Below are positions 52,942 to 63,252 of a DNA stretch of 64,000 nt, piece by piece. This stretch comes from Trileptium ribeirensis (taxonomy: Eukaryota; Nematoda; Enoplea; Enoplida; Thoracostomopsidae). The position numbers and the translations under genes were made by a program. The notes below the pieces were generated by a model. That model saw nothing but the letters and a program-made list of their open reading frames with translations. It did not search any database and was not told the DNA's origin. How positions within the stretch are numbered: position 1 is the first letter of the stretch; every line of letters begins with the position of its first letter. The stretch lies in contig JASANE010007249.1 in NCBI GenBank assembly GCA_030248225.1, positions 1-64,000 on the forward strand, in the 5' to 3' direction.

Positions 52942-53598
52942 TCAGGGTGCCAAGCGTTTTAATTCAGCGTCGCGAACCAAATGGCTTACCCACTCGCGCA
53001 AGTTGCGCCGGCAGTAATTGGATACCATTGGCTCGCGGAACTGCGGTCGCTCGCCCCACTCCATGTGTGGCTCGTCTCGCTCCCACGCGTCGGGCGTGTT
53101 GAATGCAACGGGCCACGTTGGGATAAACACGTTGTGGAGCGTGTTGTACCGCTGACGATGGTTAATTAAGATTTGTTTTAATTCGGCCGTCCAGGACGCT
53201 GCGTCTTGATTTGTAGCAACCCAACGCGGTACAGGTGGCGTCATAATGATGGTCGTTGTTGGTGCTACTCGCTTTGATAAGACCCCAAGATGGCGCTTCA
53301 CCTTCTTAAATGCTGCGTTTGGGTTTGTCGCATGGAGCTGCTCCAGAGGCGCCTTTCGATAGATGTAATTGTAGCCACCTAGCAGGATGATGCAGTTGAG
53401 CTGCGGCGTGACAATGGCATTTGCGGCTTGGACTAGTCGCACCAGGCTGATGTCCGGCCATCCGTTAACCAGCCATTTGTTGTCATCGGCCATTTCTAGC
53501 AGCGGTAGTGCCAATGCGTCCCCTAGGATGGCTGTTCGGGGCCACCGTACGTTTCCGGTGGCGCGGAATTCACGCACCTCCTCTAGTAAGCGTCCCAT
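52942..53598 (-). CDS. Gypsy third frame: degenerate SGNH-hydrolase-like protein
   Basis: 218 residues, starting four bases after the integrase stop, in the position where some gypsy elements carry env. The fold pattern suggests an SGNH/GDSL hydrolase: a first strand ending in LGDA (residues 25-28, where the family has GDS), a second block IILLGGYN (70-77, compare G-x-N-D), a TPPVPRW step (120-126), and D-E-P-H at 175-178, matching the D-x-x-H block that carries the catalytic Asp and His. The nucleophile Ser is replaced by Ala, so hydrolysis is unlikely even if the fold is right. No signal peptide and no membrane segment are seen, which argues against an envelope protein. The intact frame suggests selection or recent insertion. 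SGNH domains are known in CR1 and DIRS-type elements; its presence here is an inference from motifs. Confidence 0.8.
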   Translation of the reverse strand: MGRLLEEVREFRATGNVRWPRTAILGDALALPLLEMADDNKWLVNGWPDISLVRLVQAANAIVTPQLNCIILLGGYNYIYRKAPLEQLHATNPNAAFKKVKRHLGVLSKRVAPTTTIIMTPPVPRWVATNQDAASWTAELKQILINHRQRYNTLHNVFIPTWPVAFNTPDAWERDEPHMEWGERPQFREPMVSNYCRRNLREWVSHLVRDAELKRLAP

Positions 53599-53602
53599 GA
53601 CG

Positions 53603-56248
53603 TTATGGCAACGTCCGGGTGCCTAATTGTTTTGCAATTGCTGACTGGAGCGTCCGACACTCCAGAAAGAGTCCGTTGAGGCTTCGAGTAGTTGTACTCA
53701 AGGTCACTGGGTGACTGGTTTCTTGTTGGGGTGCTGGTGCTTCACTACTTGATCCGGCAAGTGTGAATTTGCTTAATGAGTCAGAAGTTCCCGGTTGTGT
53801 CCTAGAGTCGCTACTTGATGTCTCTTGTCCTGCCTGGCCGAGCCGCTCGGTGGATGATGGTTCCTGCGATGTCTGGCTAGTTAACTCGTCGTCTGCTTCG
53901 GCCGCTCTCACGTCCACTGTGGTACCTTCTCCGGAAGTTTCCGACAAATAGCTGGACACTGGCGACCCCAAAGGCGGCTGGGTCATGGGCGCCTCGCGAA
54001 AAACATATGGGTGAGGAGCCATAGGTGTATCGGCACTTGCTGGTGGGGCGCTATAGGGGCGCATTGTTGTATAGTCTCCTACGGTTTGAGTTGCCATCTC
54101 CATTGGTACCCGTAGTCGTGATGCCATGATATGTTCAGCTGGTCGCGATTGAAATAATGGATGGTCTTCAGCAGCGAGCATAATTGCGTAGCGTAGATCC
54201 CCTGAGGTATATGGTCCAGGTACGACGATTCCTCCGGAAGCTCCTCGTGGCGTTGTAAACAGCGTAAGGTCCGCTGAGTAGAAATGTTGTCCTTCGAGTA
54301 TTCCCACACCTACAGTCGGTACGCCGAATGGAACCTCCTCACTGGTGGCCACTATTCTTTCTATCGTAGTTACGGGTACCGTGTGTTGTCCGTATTCCAC
54401 CTCCGTGTCTCGGCTGCCAGGTTCTGGTATGTATGAAAAGGCCTCTTGGCTGGTGACTTGTTCCTGCGATATTGGTGGCCAAGATGGTTCTATTTCTCTA
54501 TCCGGATCAGTCAGCGGAATCCGACTCCTGACTGTCCTTGGATTCTGCGGCTCGTAGTCGTCCGTCCGATACTCAATGTGTTCCATTGCTGCTTGTTCAG
54601 CCTCGATTTCCGCGTATGTCCGGCGATAGAGGTTAGGGTCGTTGGGGTCACCCATCTCTATACTTTCAGTATCCGAACTATCACTGACTGCAGTTCTTAC
54701 GGTGCGTACTGCTACTTCATCTACGGGTTTTATTTCTGTCACAAAATCCCTATCAGCGATGATTCGTTGGGTTGGTTCGTTTAAGCCCCTTTCTAGAACA
54801 GAAGCGTGCACCTGGCCTAGCCAATCTCCTACATTAGGCACTGGATCTAGAGCTCTAAAACACGGCTTAGTTCTATTAAGGTGTACTACATGCGCCATGC
54901 CTTCCGGATTTGAATGCATTCTTACACGCATGCACGGCGGGGTGATCCCTAATATTTGGTATGGTCCACACCAGCGAGGCGTAAGTTTCCTAGATGTTCC
55001 TGGTGTGGTATCATGTCTGTAAACCCAGACTAATTCGCCTGTTTGATAGCGTGGTTCGCGAGCTCGCCTGTTATACCTTAGCCGATTTACTTCCTGAGCG
55101 GCTCTCATTGATTGATATGCGCGTTCTCTAACAGAAGCCATCCAGCGCTGCGCGTTGGCTCTATAAGAATGAGCTCCGGTGTATCCTGTAGCTGCACTAT
55201 GCGTGTCGTATTCTCCGGGTAACCTAGGGTAAAACCCATGCATTAGTAAAAATGGTGGATATTTGGTGGCTGTGTGTACCGAAGAATTATAAGCCATTAT
55301 GCAAAACGGTAATGATACATCCCAGGAGTGATGATCATTTTGCGGTACACTCACCCTTAATAGATATAATAATGTTCTATTGAATCTTTCGATCTCACCA
55401 TTTGCCTGAGGGTGGTAAGCTAGACTCATGTGCCGAAATATCTGCATTTCTTGACACAGGCTTTCAAACATGTGTGCGGTGAAAGCACCTCCTCTATCAG
55501 AATATAGCTCCCTGGGAGCTCCGTACTTATTGACTACCTCATATAAAAATATGTGCGCGGCGGTGTGTGCATCTTGGTGCCTTATTGCTACTGCTATTGC
55601 GAATTTTGTGAACTGATCTATAAATGCAATAACGTAGCGGTTGCCTGCTTGTGACCTAACCTGAATGTCGAGTATGTCTACGAATACACGATACATTGGT
55701 TGATTTGCCAACGGAACCCTGCCCAATCCAGTGGTTATCCGAGAAATTGGGTCCTTCGCGGATTGGCACAGAGTGCATCGCCTGATCCATTGTTGTGCGT
55801 GTTCCGACATACCTTTCCAGTAATAAAATTGTTTCAATTTTGCTATTAGCCGATCACGGCCAGGATGTCCTCCATACAGAGTGTTGTGTTCATGTTTGAG
55901 TATTTGCTGTACTAATGTAATTGGGACGCACAATTTATAATTTATGTCTCCTGGTTGTAACGGGTGCATGTACAGTATCTTGGTGTCCTGAGCTAACTCG
56001 AAGTAATGAGCTCGCATTTCGATCCTTAGTGCACCTAGCTCGGCCCTGGGCCGTGTTTTATTATATAAATACCACCAAATTGGACCCAATTCTGGGTCAT
56101 TTCGTTGTATGTATGGTAAGAGCCGTACTAAATTAAAATCTGGGAGATCCGAAAAGAACGGCAAGTATATGTTTTCGTGAGTGTCCTGTGCGTCCTCGAT
56201 CCTAACGGTTGGTAGTATTTCTGTTTCATAGTGCATCATTAATTTCAT
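53603..56248 (-). CDS. Gypsy integrase with long C-terminal extension
   Basis: 881 residues. It catalyses 3' processing and insertion of the element's cDNA into host DNA in the nucleus. An HHCC zinc finger lies at about 119-161 (HEH...GGHPG...CTLC). The DDE core comprises D191 (FVDILD), D251 (YSDRGG) and E287 (NGEIERFN). A GPY/F-type module is at about 421-460 (PRWCGPY ... VVHLNRTKPC). About 410 further residues follow, acidic and Ser/Thr/Pro-rich, with a less disordered middle (GVGILEGQHFYSADLTLF to about SRLRVPMEM). Gypsy integrases usually end soon after the GPY/F module, so this tail is unusual. The ATG overlaps the upstream stop as ATGA (56248-56245), placing this frame at -1 relative to RT. 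It may be made by reinitiation or by frameshifting. Confidence 0.96.
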   Translation of the reverse strand: MKLMMHYETEILPTVRIEDAQDTHENIYLPFFSDLPDFNLVRLLPYIQRNDPELGPIWWYLYNKTRPRAELGALRIEMRAHYFELAQDTKILYMHPLQPGDINYKLCVPITLVQQILKHEHNTLYGGHPGRDRLIAKLKQFYYWKGMSEHAQQWIRRCTLCQSAKDPISRITTGLGRVPLANQPMYRVFVDILDIQVRSQAGNRYVIAFIDQFTKFAIAVAIRHQDAHTAAHIFLYEVVNKYGAPRELYSDRGGAFTAHMFESLCQEMQIFRHMSLAYHPQANGEIERFNRTLLYLLRVSVPQNDHHSWDVSLPFCIMAYNSSVHTATKYPPFLLMHGFYPRLPGEYDTHSAATGYTGAHSYRANAQRWMASVRERAYQSMRAAQEVNRLRYNRRAREPRYQTGELVWVYRHDTTPGTSRKLTPRWCGPYQILGITPPCMRVRMHSNPEGMAHVVHLNRTKPCFRALDPVPNVGDWLGQVHASVLERGLNEPTQRIIADRDFVTEIKPVDEVAVRTVRTAVSDSSDTESIEMGDPNDPNLYRRTYAEIEAEQAAMEHIEYRTDDYEPQNPRTVRSRIPLTDPDREIEPSWPPISQEQVTSQEAFSYIPEPGSRDTEVEYGQHTVPVTTIERIVATSEEVPFGVPTVGVGILEGQHFYSADLTLFTTPRGASGGIVVPGPYTSGDLRYAIMLAAEDHPLFQSRPAEHIMASRLRVPMEMATQTVGDYTTMRPYSAPPASADTPMAPHPYVFREAPMTQPPLGSPVSSYLSETSGEGTTVDVRAAEADDELTSQTSQEPSSTERLGQAGQETSSSDSRTQPGTSDSLSKFTLAGSSSEAPAPQQETSHPVTLSTTTRSLNGLFLECRTLQSAIAKQLGTRTLP

Positions 56249-57918
56249 GAGTCTATCGAATTCCTGTTCAGTTGGTAGTGTGGTTGCTCTTGGCCTACAG
56301 TTTCTGACTCGGGTCGGTGTGGCCTTTTTGATCCTCGGGCCTGAGGTCCCACTCCAGGACCCGAGACAGTCGTGGTGCGTACCGACATCACTGGAGTTTC
56401 CCCTGGATCCATCCTAATTGGAATTGCGCTTAGCGTGGCTGCCTGTTGGGTTAGCGTTGCTGGGGGTACTGTAGTTATTTGCGTGTCGGGGACTAAGTGC
56501 AATGGGATTGCTTCGGGATTTGGCTGTCCTGGAGGAGCGATCGGGCTTCCTATTACAGTTGTTGGCGCCCCGGTTGTGAGCGGTGTCACTGTGCGTACGG
56601 GATACGGCAGGTGCGATTGGTCCCATGCTGCGCAGGTTGCTGGTGGACGAGGACCGGTGGGTCGTCCCCGACCCATCATTAATATTTCATATGTATCTAC
56701 TGGTTCCTCGCTTATGGATGGGTCGTACCTAGGATCCCGCGACAAAGCATCGGCGTTGCCGTTTTCTTTACCTGGTCTATAGAGTATTTCGAATCCTCCG
56801 AATTCGAGCAGTAATTCACTGCGCCACTGGGATAAGCGTGAATTTCTAGGTGGTTTATCAAACAAGGCTTTGAGCGGTTTATGATCAGTCTCAACATGAA
56901 ATTTATGCCCTACTAGATAATGCTTGAAGTGTAGCGCGGCCCATCTAATCGCGAGGGCTTCGGCTTCGATTGCGGGGTAGCGGCGTTGATAATCTAACAG
57001 AGCCTTACTCGCGTATGCAATGGGTTTGAGGCCTTGTTTAGTTTTCTGCGAGAGCACTGCACCCATTGCGTATCCTGAAGCGTCCGTTTGTAAAATAAAC
57101 GGCTGTGTAAAGTCAGGGTGCACTAGCACAGGTTCATCTAATAGAGCCTGTTTTAGTTTCTTAAATGCATCCTCACACTTAGGAGTCCACTTAAATACTG
57201 CATCCTTGCGTTTTAATTCATTGAGTGGTTCGCATATGTCTGAGTAGTTTGGTATAAATTTGTGGTAATACCCCACTAGTCCTAAGAAACTTTGGAGCTG
57301 CTTCAACGTCTCTGGACGTTTGAATTCTTCGATCGCTATTGCCTTTTCTGGATCTGGTTTTACGCCTTCCGTGCTAATTATGTGTCCTAAATACTTTAGA
57401 CTGCCTCGGCCAAAGTGGCATTTTGATGGTTTTAGTTTTAAGTTTGCCCTGCGAAAACGATCGAAAACCCTAATTAGGTCTGCTAAGTGATCCTCGAACG
57501 TTGGTGAAAATACCAGTATGTCATCTATGTAGATCAAGCATTTTTCCCACTCTAATCCTTTTAAAATCATGGACATACAACGTTGAAAAGCCCCTGGAGA
57601 TGAATTTAATCCGAACGGTAGGACATTGTATTCGTATTGTCCATGAACTGTCACGAAAGATGTTTTATCCTTTGTTTCTGGGTCAAGTTCTAGTTGCCAG
57701 AAACCCTTATTTAAATCTAAGCTAGACATTAATTTAGTGTTTCGGAGGCATCCTAAAATGTCGTCTATCCTAGGCAATGGATATGCGTCCTGTTCTGCTA
57801 CTGTGTTTACCTTCCGAAAGTCCACACAGAGCCGGAGTGAGCCATCACTCTTGGTTACATACACTATCGGTGATCCCCAAGGTGAGCTTGATGGTGAAAT
57901 TAGTCCCGCATCTAGCAT
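56245..57918 (-). CDS. Gypsy reverse transcriptase-RNase H
   Basis: 557 residues from the first ATG, but the frame is open further upstream to about 58034 and that part encodes the start of the RT domain (RYTEHRHRIETGD, PYR, EDLNSMLDAGLI), so the ATG is probably internal. RT motifs are VYVTKSDGSLRLCVDFRKVN, LPFGL and the catalytic YIDD (130-133). The connection domain is followed by RNase H with D279 (QTDASG), E320 (EAEALA), D345 (ETDHKPL) and D390 (NADALSR). From about residue 400 to the stop there is a Pro/Thr-rich tail of about 155 residues that is not part of RT or integrase. All catalytic residues are present. Protease is missing upstream. Confidence 0.97.
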   Translation of the reverse strand: MLDAGLISPSSSPWGSPIVYVTKSDGSLRLCVDFRKVNTVAEQDAYPLPRIDDILGCLRNTKLMSSLDLNKGFWQLELDPETKDKTSFVTVHGQYEYNVLPFGLNSSPGAFQRCMSMILKGLEWEKCLIYIDDILVFSPTFEDHLADLIRVFDRFRRANLKLKPSKCHFGRGSLKYLGHIISTEGVKPDPEKAIAIEEFKRPETLKQLQSFLGLVGYYHKFIPNYSDICEPLNELKRKDAVFKWTPKCEDAFKKLKQALLDEPVLVHPDFTQPFILQTDASGYAMGAVLSQKTKQGLKPIAYASKALLDYQRRYPAIEAEALAIRWAALHFKHYLVGHKFHVETDHKPLKALFDKPPRNSRLSQWRSELLLEFGGFEILYRPGKENGNADALSRDPRYDPSISEEPVDTYEILMMGRGRPTGPRPPATCAAWDQSHLPYPVRTVTPLTTGAPTTVIGSPIAPPGQPNPEAIPLHLVPDTQITTVPPATLTQQAATLSAIPIRMDPGETPVMSVRTTTVSGPGVGPQARGSKRPHRPESETVGQEQPHYQLNRNSIDS

Positions 57919-58034
57919 ACTATTTAGGTCCTCTCGAAGCGGTTCGCGTAAGGAATGGGCTAATCGATACGGTGCTTGCTTTATTGGCTTAGCATCTCCG
58001 GTCTCGATGCGGTGCCTATGTTCAGTGTAGCGCC

Positions 58035-58312
58035 CTAGATCAAATCGTGCGTGCTGAAGACGTCCGCGTTCTCAGCGATCGCAGTTTTCAGTTGTTTTAA
58101 CTCAAATGGGGACAATAAAGTCTTATCGAAATCTATCTTACTCAAGATCGTTTGAGCTCTTTCATGGTCGATTGACCTTTTTCCTGCTTCGATATGTTGA
58201 ATAATTCTTTCAGGGTGCGTGGTGATGTTATTCAACTGCTTCGCCGGTTTGTGTTCCTCATATCGAATCAAATTTTTGTTTGTATCTTTCAGAAACACAC
58301 CGGCGAATTATT
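58035..58312 (-). pseudogene. Gypsy pol linker fragment upstream of RT, frameshifted
   Basis: The frame has no ATG. It reads FAGVFLKDTNKNLIRYEEHK... then LLSPFELKQLKTAIAENADV, followed by FSTHDLI and a stop at 58035. That is the segment that precedes RT in gypsy pol (the L..LL..YADVFS type region). The RT frame begins in another phase a few bases earlier, so the two parts are out of frame. An extra five-base TTGAT-like stretch near 58035-58045 could explain it. Upstream of about 58312 the frame meets a stop and the sequence becomes unrelated, so protease and gag are absent. Confidence 0.65.
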
Positions 58313-58334
58313 AACTGTTGTTGGTTACAAGTAC

Positions 58335-58894
58335 ATACTACGAAGATTGCTAATCGAGATATTCTCAAAGCGCAATTACGCATGAAGGAGCTGCATGACC
58401 GCAAGGCAGCACCCGTTGAATATTGGGTGGGCTAAAAGGTCATGTTACATGTGCCGTTTAATTAACAAGGCAAAACTAAGAAGTTAGCTCAACCGTGGCA
58501 TGGGTTGTATGAAATTGCTGAGATCATACTGCCGGATGGATGTCGTCTTACACTCTATTAGTAACCCAAAAGAATCTCCGAAGCGCGTACATGTGGAGCG
58601 TATAAAGCCGTTTTTGGCCCATATGTTCCGCCTTTGCTCTTACGGGAAATAAAAGAAACTCCCGACTTGGAAGAAGATGAATTACGAGAATTGACTCTAA
58701 ATAATAATGAGCATCCCACAGGAAAACAAACTACGGTTGAGGGTCATGAAATAAATACGCTCCCCATAATCCCCGAGGAGCCACAAGAGAATCAGGAGCC
58801 TGATACTACAGAGCCAACACATAAATATAACCTAAGACCACGAAAGCCAAGATTACAAATACCTGGAGCACTCCGTAATACATACGTCAATTAG
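58335..58894 (+). pseudogene. Second gypsy element: decayed integrase C-terminus, opposite strand
   Basis: The plus strand reads, with several stops and one frameshift, ANRDILKAQLRMKELHDRKA, then KLAQPWHGLYEIAEI and HVERIKPFLA, which is the GPY/F-type module at the end of a gypsy integrase. It continues as an acidic tail (58634-58894) with YNLRPRKPRL near the end. It differs from the minus-strand element and belongs to another family. It marks the broken junction with that element at about 58312. Confidence 0.75.
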
Positions 58895-59603
58895 ACTGGG
58901 AAAGAAAACACACACGCATATTTATTTTATTTATTTCTATGTAATAATCTAACCACGTACATGTGGTATTACTTGGTTCGTGAAAGTAGCCTTATACGTT
59001 GCGTTGGCAACGCGTTTCAACATTTTTCCCGCTGTTATTAAATATCTACGCATAATTATTAACCTTGTCGATGTTTTTAGTATACAAAACTAAACTCTCG
59101 GCCCTAATTAAACTGGTGACGGAACCTGGCTATTTCCACGAATCATGATGCTGACATACTTACAGCACAATTAGAAAACTCACTAGAGCATGTTATATTT
59201 TAGGCCGAAAACTTGCGTTGAAAACGAGTGCTGATTTATTTATTGTATTAAGTTTACAATACTTTATTAACTTTGAGTTTAACAGGGCACTGATTTGTAG
59301 CAGTTGCGTGAACTTTTCTTTACCGAATTAATCTGAATAAAGCTAGACAGTGTCGCATTAAATAAATTTTTACTTCTGTAAAACAGAGTTGTTACTAGGC
59401 TGAGGTTGTATTCGATAAAACACCAGTTTGGTGTGATAAGCAGCGTACCTTCGCTTTCGAGGAATTTCAAAAATTTTTCTTTGTCTTCCGGCAGCAATAG
59501 CCTGTAAAGGCACCTTGTTATCATACAATCGTTTTTTGTCTCTTTTTTGATAGCGCGCTACACTGAGTAATTTGACAAAGCACTATTCGCGCCTCGCTCG
59601 CCA
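58895..59603. other. Flank between gypsy fragment and helicase pseudogene
   Basis: May include LTR remains of the plus-strand gypsy copy. A near-palindrome CGTTGCGTTGGCAACG lies near 58999. A minus-strand 81-residue frame (59279-59524, with LPEDKEKFLKFLESEGTLLI) looks partly protein-like, but I do not recognise it. Confidence 0.4.
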
Positions 59604-62600
59604 ATGGACTCCGAACAAGCTCAGATTTTAGAACCTATAGCACAGCGTTATGGCATACCAGTTGAAGTCACCGAGTTGGTGACACAATATCTGACACACG
59701 TAGCAACTACTGGCGCGCCGCTCGAGCATGAAACAACGCAACATAGTCTCGCGAAATACATGCTTATCGAAAACTTGCTTCCCGATCTTCGTGCGCTTAT
59801 GCTTTCACCGCAGAATGTTGCAGCTCCAAGCGCATTATGGGAAGTTGTGCATGCACGCATTTCATACGTTGACCGACCGCCACAATTGCCCGACGTCGGG
59901 CTTACGCTGTGCCCAATGTGTCAAGTTGACATAACAGATCCAGCGCATTTTAAGCAGCAACAGCATTGCATAAACGTCGACTTGCCAAAATTTCGCTTCG
60001 CACCTATAGGCAAAATGTTATGGGAACACCAAAACTGGATGGCAAGGCATTAGGTTGCGCAGCACCACCCATGCCGTCTCTGTCATCTTTACCGGAACAA
60101 CCAAAGGTGTCGCAACATTCACTAGGGAATCGCCTTGGACTAACGGACCGCAGAATTTTCCAGTGAGCAGATCTGCAGACGATACTACAATTCGAAGCTT
60201 TCAATTTTAGTCCATACTGCGTGACTTTAATCGTGCCAAACTTGGATAATCCCAGTGCATCGCAGCAGATACGCTTGCTCCCAAACGGTGCCCGAAATCA
60301 ATCAAAACCGAGGGTAGGTCTTCCAATTTTTGCGAGCCCTGGGTATCATTACTACGACCTCCAATTCTGGGTACGCTATGAGGTCCAGACTCTGGCCGGC
60401 GGACCAAAGGACCGTTATACTCCGATCCGTGCCGCTGTTCAGTGGAATTCCACTGACCCATTCGCCGACCAGGAGATATACGCTGCACTGGACATGCTAC
60501 CTATGAAAACAAGACGGGACCCGAATGCCGCCGGGATCGCTCTTCAACCAGAGAGTGCCCATGTTCCTCCTCGTCAGCCGATGGAGGAAGATGCTATTAA
60601 TAGGATTTGCAAAAGTGTTCGTTTGACAGATCCTGCATTAGCACCGTACTTCGACGTTTGGCGCACCGTTGAAGATAGTGAACTGGAAACGCGGCCGATT
60701 AGCTATGAAATACGGCACAATCCAATATTCAATAAAGAAACCGACGCCGCAATAATATCTGATACTCTGGATTAGGACGTTCCATACAGCGTGAACAATT
60801 TCGCGATAAAGGTACTGGCTGAGCTGTTAGGGCAAGTTCGGTACGAGGAGGACGACCCACCGAAAGCTGACATCGAGGGTCTCTGGGTTACCACCACGGG
60901 GGACTTGCAAAACCCAGACTGGACTGAGACGCTGCAAGCCGACATCTTAGCGGAGGATCCCAGTAGTCACCACCTTACCGCGGATATCAGTTCTATCAGT
61001 TTTTCTCACCTTAAACTGCGAACCAAAACTATCCGACTTATCCACCCGGACTGGCCGTTTAAAATTTTAGCCTATATCGCTGGAAGGAGAGAGATTGGCG
61101 ACCGCGTTGTGCTTGTCCTTAGGTTAAACGCTGGCACTAAGCGGTTTTTCCTAGACCAGGGTGCGGTTAGGCATTTTCGTCAGCCCATTAGTATAACACC
61201 AACTAGAGGTCCCGCTGTCGAGTATTTGATATCCCTTTTGACGGAAGTCATATATCAGGACCTGCCACAGTTGGATGAACAAGGGCTGGAGCAAGAAGAT
61301 AGGTCTGACAGTTCATCCGACTCTGAAAGCCCGGCAGCTGAACTTGATTTGCAGGCTGAGCTAATGGACAAGTCGTAAGAATTAGAACCGCCAGGCGCAG
61401 AGCCTGAACCTGTCCCGGCTCTACCGGAGCCTATGGATGGAGCACCGCCACCGCCTCGAGAAGAGGAAACTGATGCATCCCGGCGGTCAACTTTCTTAAG
61501 ATACCATCGCAACTCTTGGCGCAGAACGTACGAAATGTTGTTCTGCAGCGTTACAGGGCCGTTAGTACCACCGCTCGACGAACCTCAGTCCCATTTTGTC
61601 CGCAACCATCTAAGTTGGTTTAACGCAGAGCAGCAACAGGTGGTCGAGGCTCTTCTGTGCGGCCGCAAGATCATACTGTGTAAGGCACCGCCGGGTACTG
61701 GGAAAACGCTATGTGTGGCCGAGACCGCAGTAGCTTATTTAACCGCCGACCCAGATAAGAAGGTGCTGGTTGTTGCTAGCACTAACGCCGCAGCGAATAT
61801 CTTCGCGTTGCGCGCTCGTGAAGCCTTAGAAAGGCTATACGGAGACAATGTACCGTCAATTGCTTTATTTCGCTACCTCGCACGCGGTACTGACACTAGT
61901 GTGCTCGATCCTCGCCTTCTTCAGCATTGCTCAACACGTGGTGGCTCTGGCGAGCTATACGAAGCTTGCCGTTTAACATCCAGTGGCGCGCTCATGAGAC
62001 ATAAAATAATTGTGGCAACGCTAAACATGGTCATAATGGACATTGTCAATAGCCTAGACACATATGAGCGTGAGTTTAATCATCCATGATGCGGCGAACC
62101 AAAGTTTGACCTGCTCATAGTTGAGGAGGCAGCTTCAGTAGACCTACCGCGCTTAGCAGCTGTCCTCTCGCTCGCTGTTGCTGGACAGGCAATCTTAATG
62201 GGGGATATGAAGCAACTTTCTGCGTACATTACAAATATGTTACTCAAGCGTGTTGCTGTAAGCGAATCAGGCATGCAATTCTTGCTCGACCTTATTCCTA
62301 TCCAACTTTTCTGCCAAGTTGTACAGCTTACGCAGAACTACCGATCGCGAGCTCAGCTTTTGCGCCCGCCTAATCGTACTATCTATCGCGATACGCAGCT
62401 TCACGCAGCCGCTGCAGAGTAGCTTTATTTTTACGCACCCGCTGAAGTCGCTGTCGTACCTATTGGCTCAATCGGCTTCATGCACATCGAGGGCCTTCAG
62501 TTGGCCCATGGCAGCAGCTTATACAATGTATCGGAAATAGCCGGTATATTTCGCTTGCTTGCCATCATGATCGCTGATAATGGTGCCGTCCCAGCTCTAA

Positions 62601-63022
62601 TCGGTGTAGACGCTACTTACGCCGCGCAAGCGGACATACTCAAAGCCGTGCTGAACCCGATATATCCCCGAATTAAAATAGGCTGCGCAAATAGTTGGCA
62701 GGGCGACGAACGATCATACATGATTATTTCGCTAGTCCGCTCTAATCCAGTATTCGACGCGCGCGGTCAAGACCATGAAATTGGCTTTCTGAAAGATAGC
62801 CGCCGCGTTAACGTTAGCACGACACGCGCTCGCAAGCTCAACATATTTGTTGGCAACGCCTTGCACTTCATACAGCATGAGCTTATTCGGGAATCTATCC
62901 GCGAGTGTTGTCGAAACGATGCCTGGGTCGGGAGGATCGACCCAGGAGTTAAGCTTTTATTGCACATGCGAGTCTGTGATGCCCTGCCGCTTGCTAACCC
63001 GTACCCGGATCCCCATTTGTAG
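59604..63022 (+). pseudogene. Zinc-finger/Upf1-like SF1 helicase, decayed
   Basis: It starts ATG at 59604 (149 residues, with a C-x2-C-x8-H-x5-H finger, LCPMCQVDITDPAH...HC, near 59908). The frame then shifts near 60050 and again near 60200. From 60194 to 63022 one frame holds throughout, broken only by stops at 60773 (TAG), 61376 (TAA), 62087 (TGA) and 62420 (TAG). The helicase core is complete: WFNAEQQQVVEALL and Walker A APPGTGKT (about 61687), VVASTNAAAN (Ia), Walker B-type DLLIVEEAAS (about 62108; EE in place of DE, as in ZNFX1-type members), GDMKQLSAY (III), LTQNYRSRAQ (IV), SWQGDERSYMIISLVRS (V, about 62690) and RRVNVSTTRARKL (VI, about 62805). Upf1-like SF1 helicases unwind RNA or DNA 5' to 3'. 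Intact length would be about 1140 residues. No introns are evident, which suggests a mobile or retrocopied origin. Confidence 0.88.
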
Positions 63023-63252
63023 TGCGCTATCTCTTCTAGGTTGTTGCCGGTCGGCATATTATAGCACTTACTTGATCAAGAGAAGCAAACATTTTACCGA
63101 TTATTTTATGAAAACCTTCATAGCAAGTAAATTAGCAACTGGCATATTTCGTGCCTTGTTTACTCGTGCTATATATTTTATATATTATCGCATTTTATTA
63201 TTCTGCCTTCAGCTGCACCACCACTCAACGTCATTTGCCGGTGAGTACGATC

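Larger units (their letters stand above)
52942..58312 (-). mobile_element. Ty3/gypsy retrotransposon, 5'-truncated
   Basis: Order on the minus strand: linker fragment (58312-58035), RT-RNase H (57918-56245), integrase (56248-53603), SGNH-like third frame (53598-52942). Integrase after RNase H is the Ty3/gypsy order. Gag and protease are absent: the sequence switches at about 58312 to a decayed plus-strand gypsy fragment. One frameshift precedes RT, but the three large frames are intact, so the copy is fairly young. It lies downstream of the visible amt exons. Confidence 0.93.

Noticed and set aside
52942..53598. Envelope glycoprotein as the third gypsy gene
   Set aside because: No signal peptide, membrane anchor or cleavage site; the motif spacing fits an SGNH-like fold better.
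54345..57992. Many plus-strand frames of 60-136 residues opposite the gypsy genes
   Set aside because: They are antisense shadows of the intact RT and integrase frames and show no domains.
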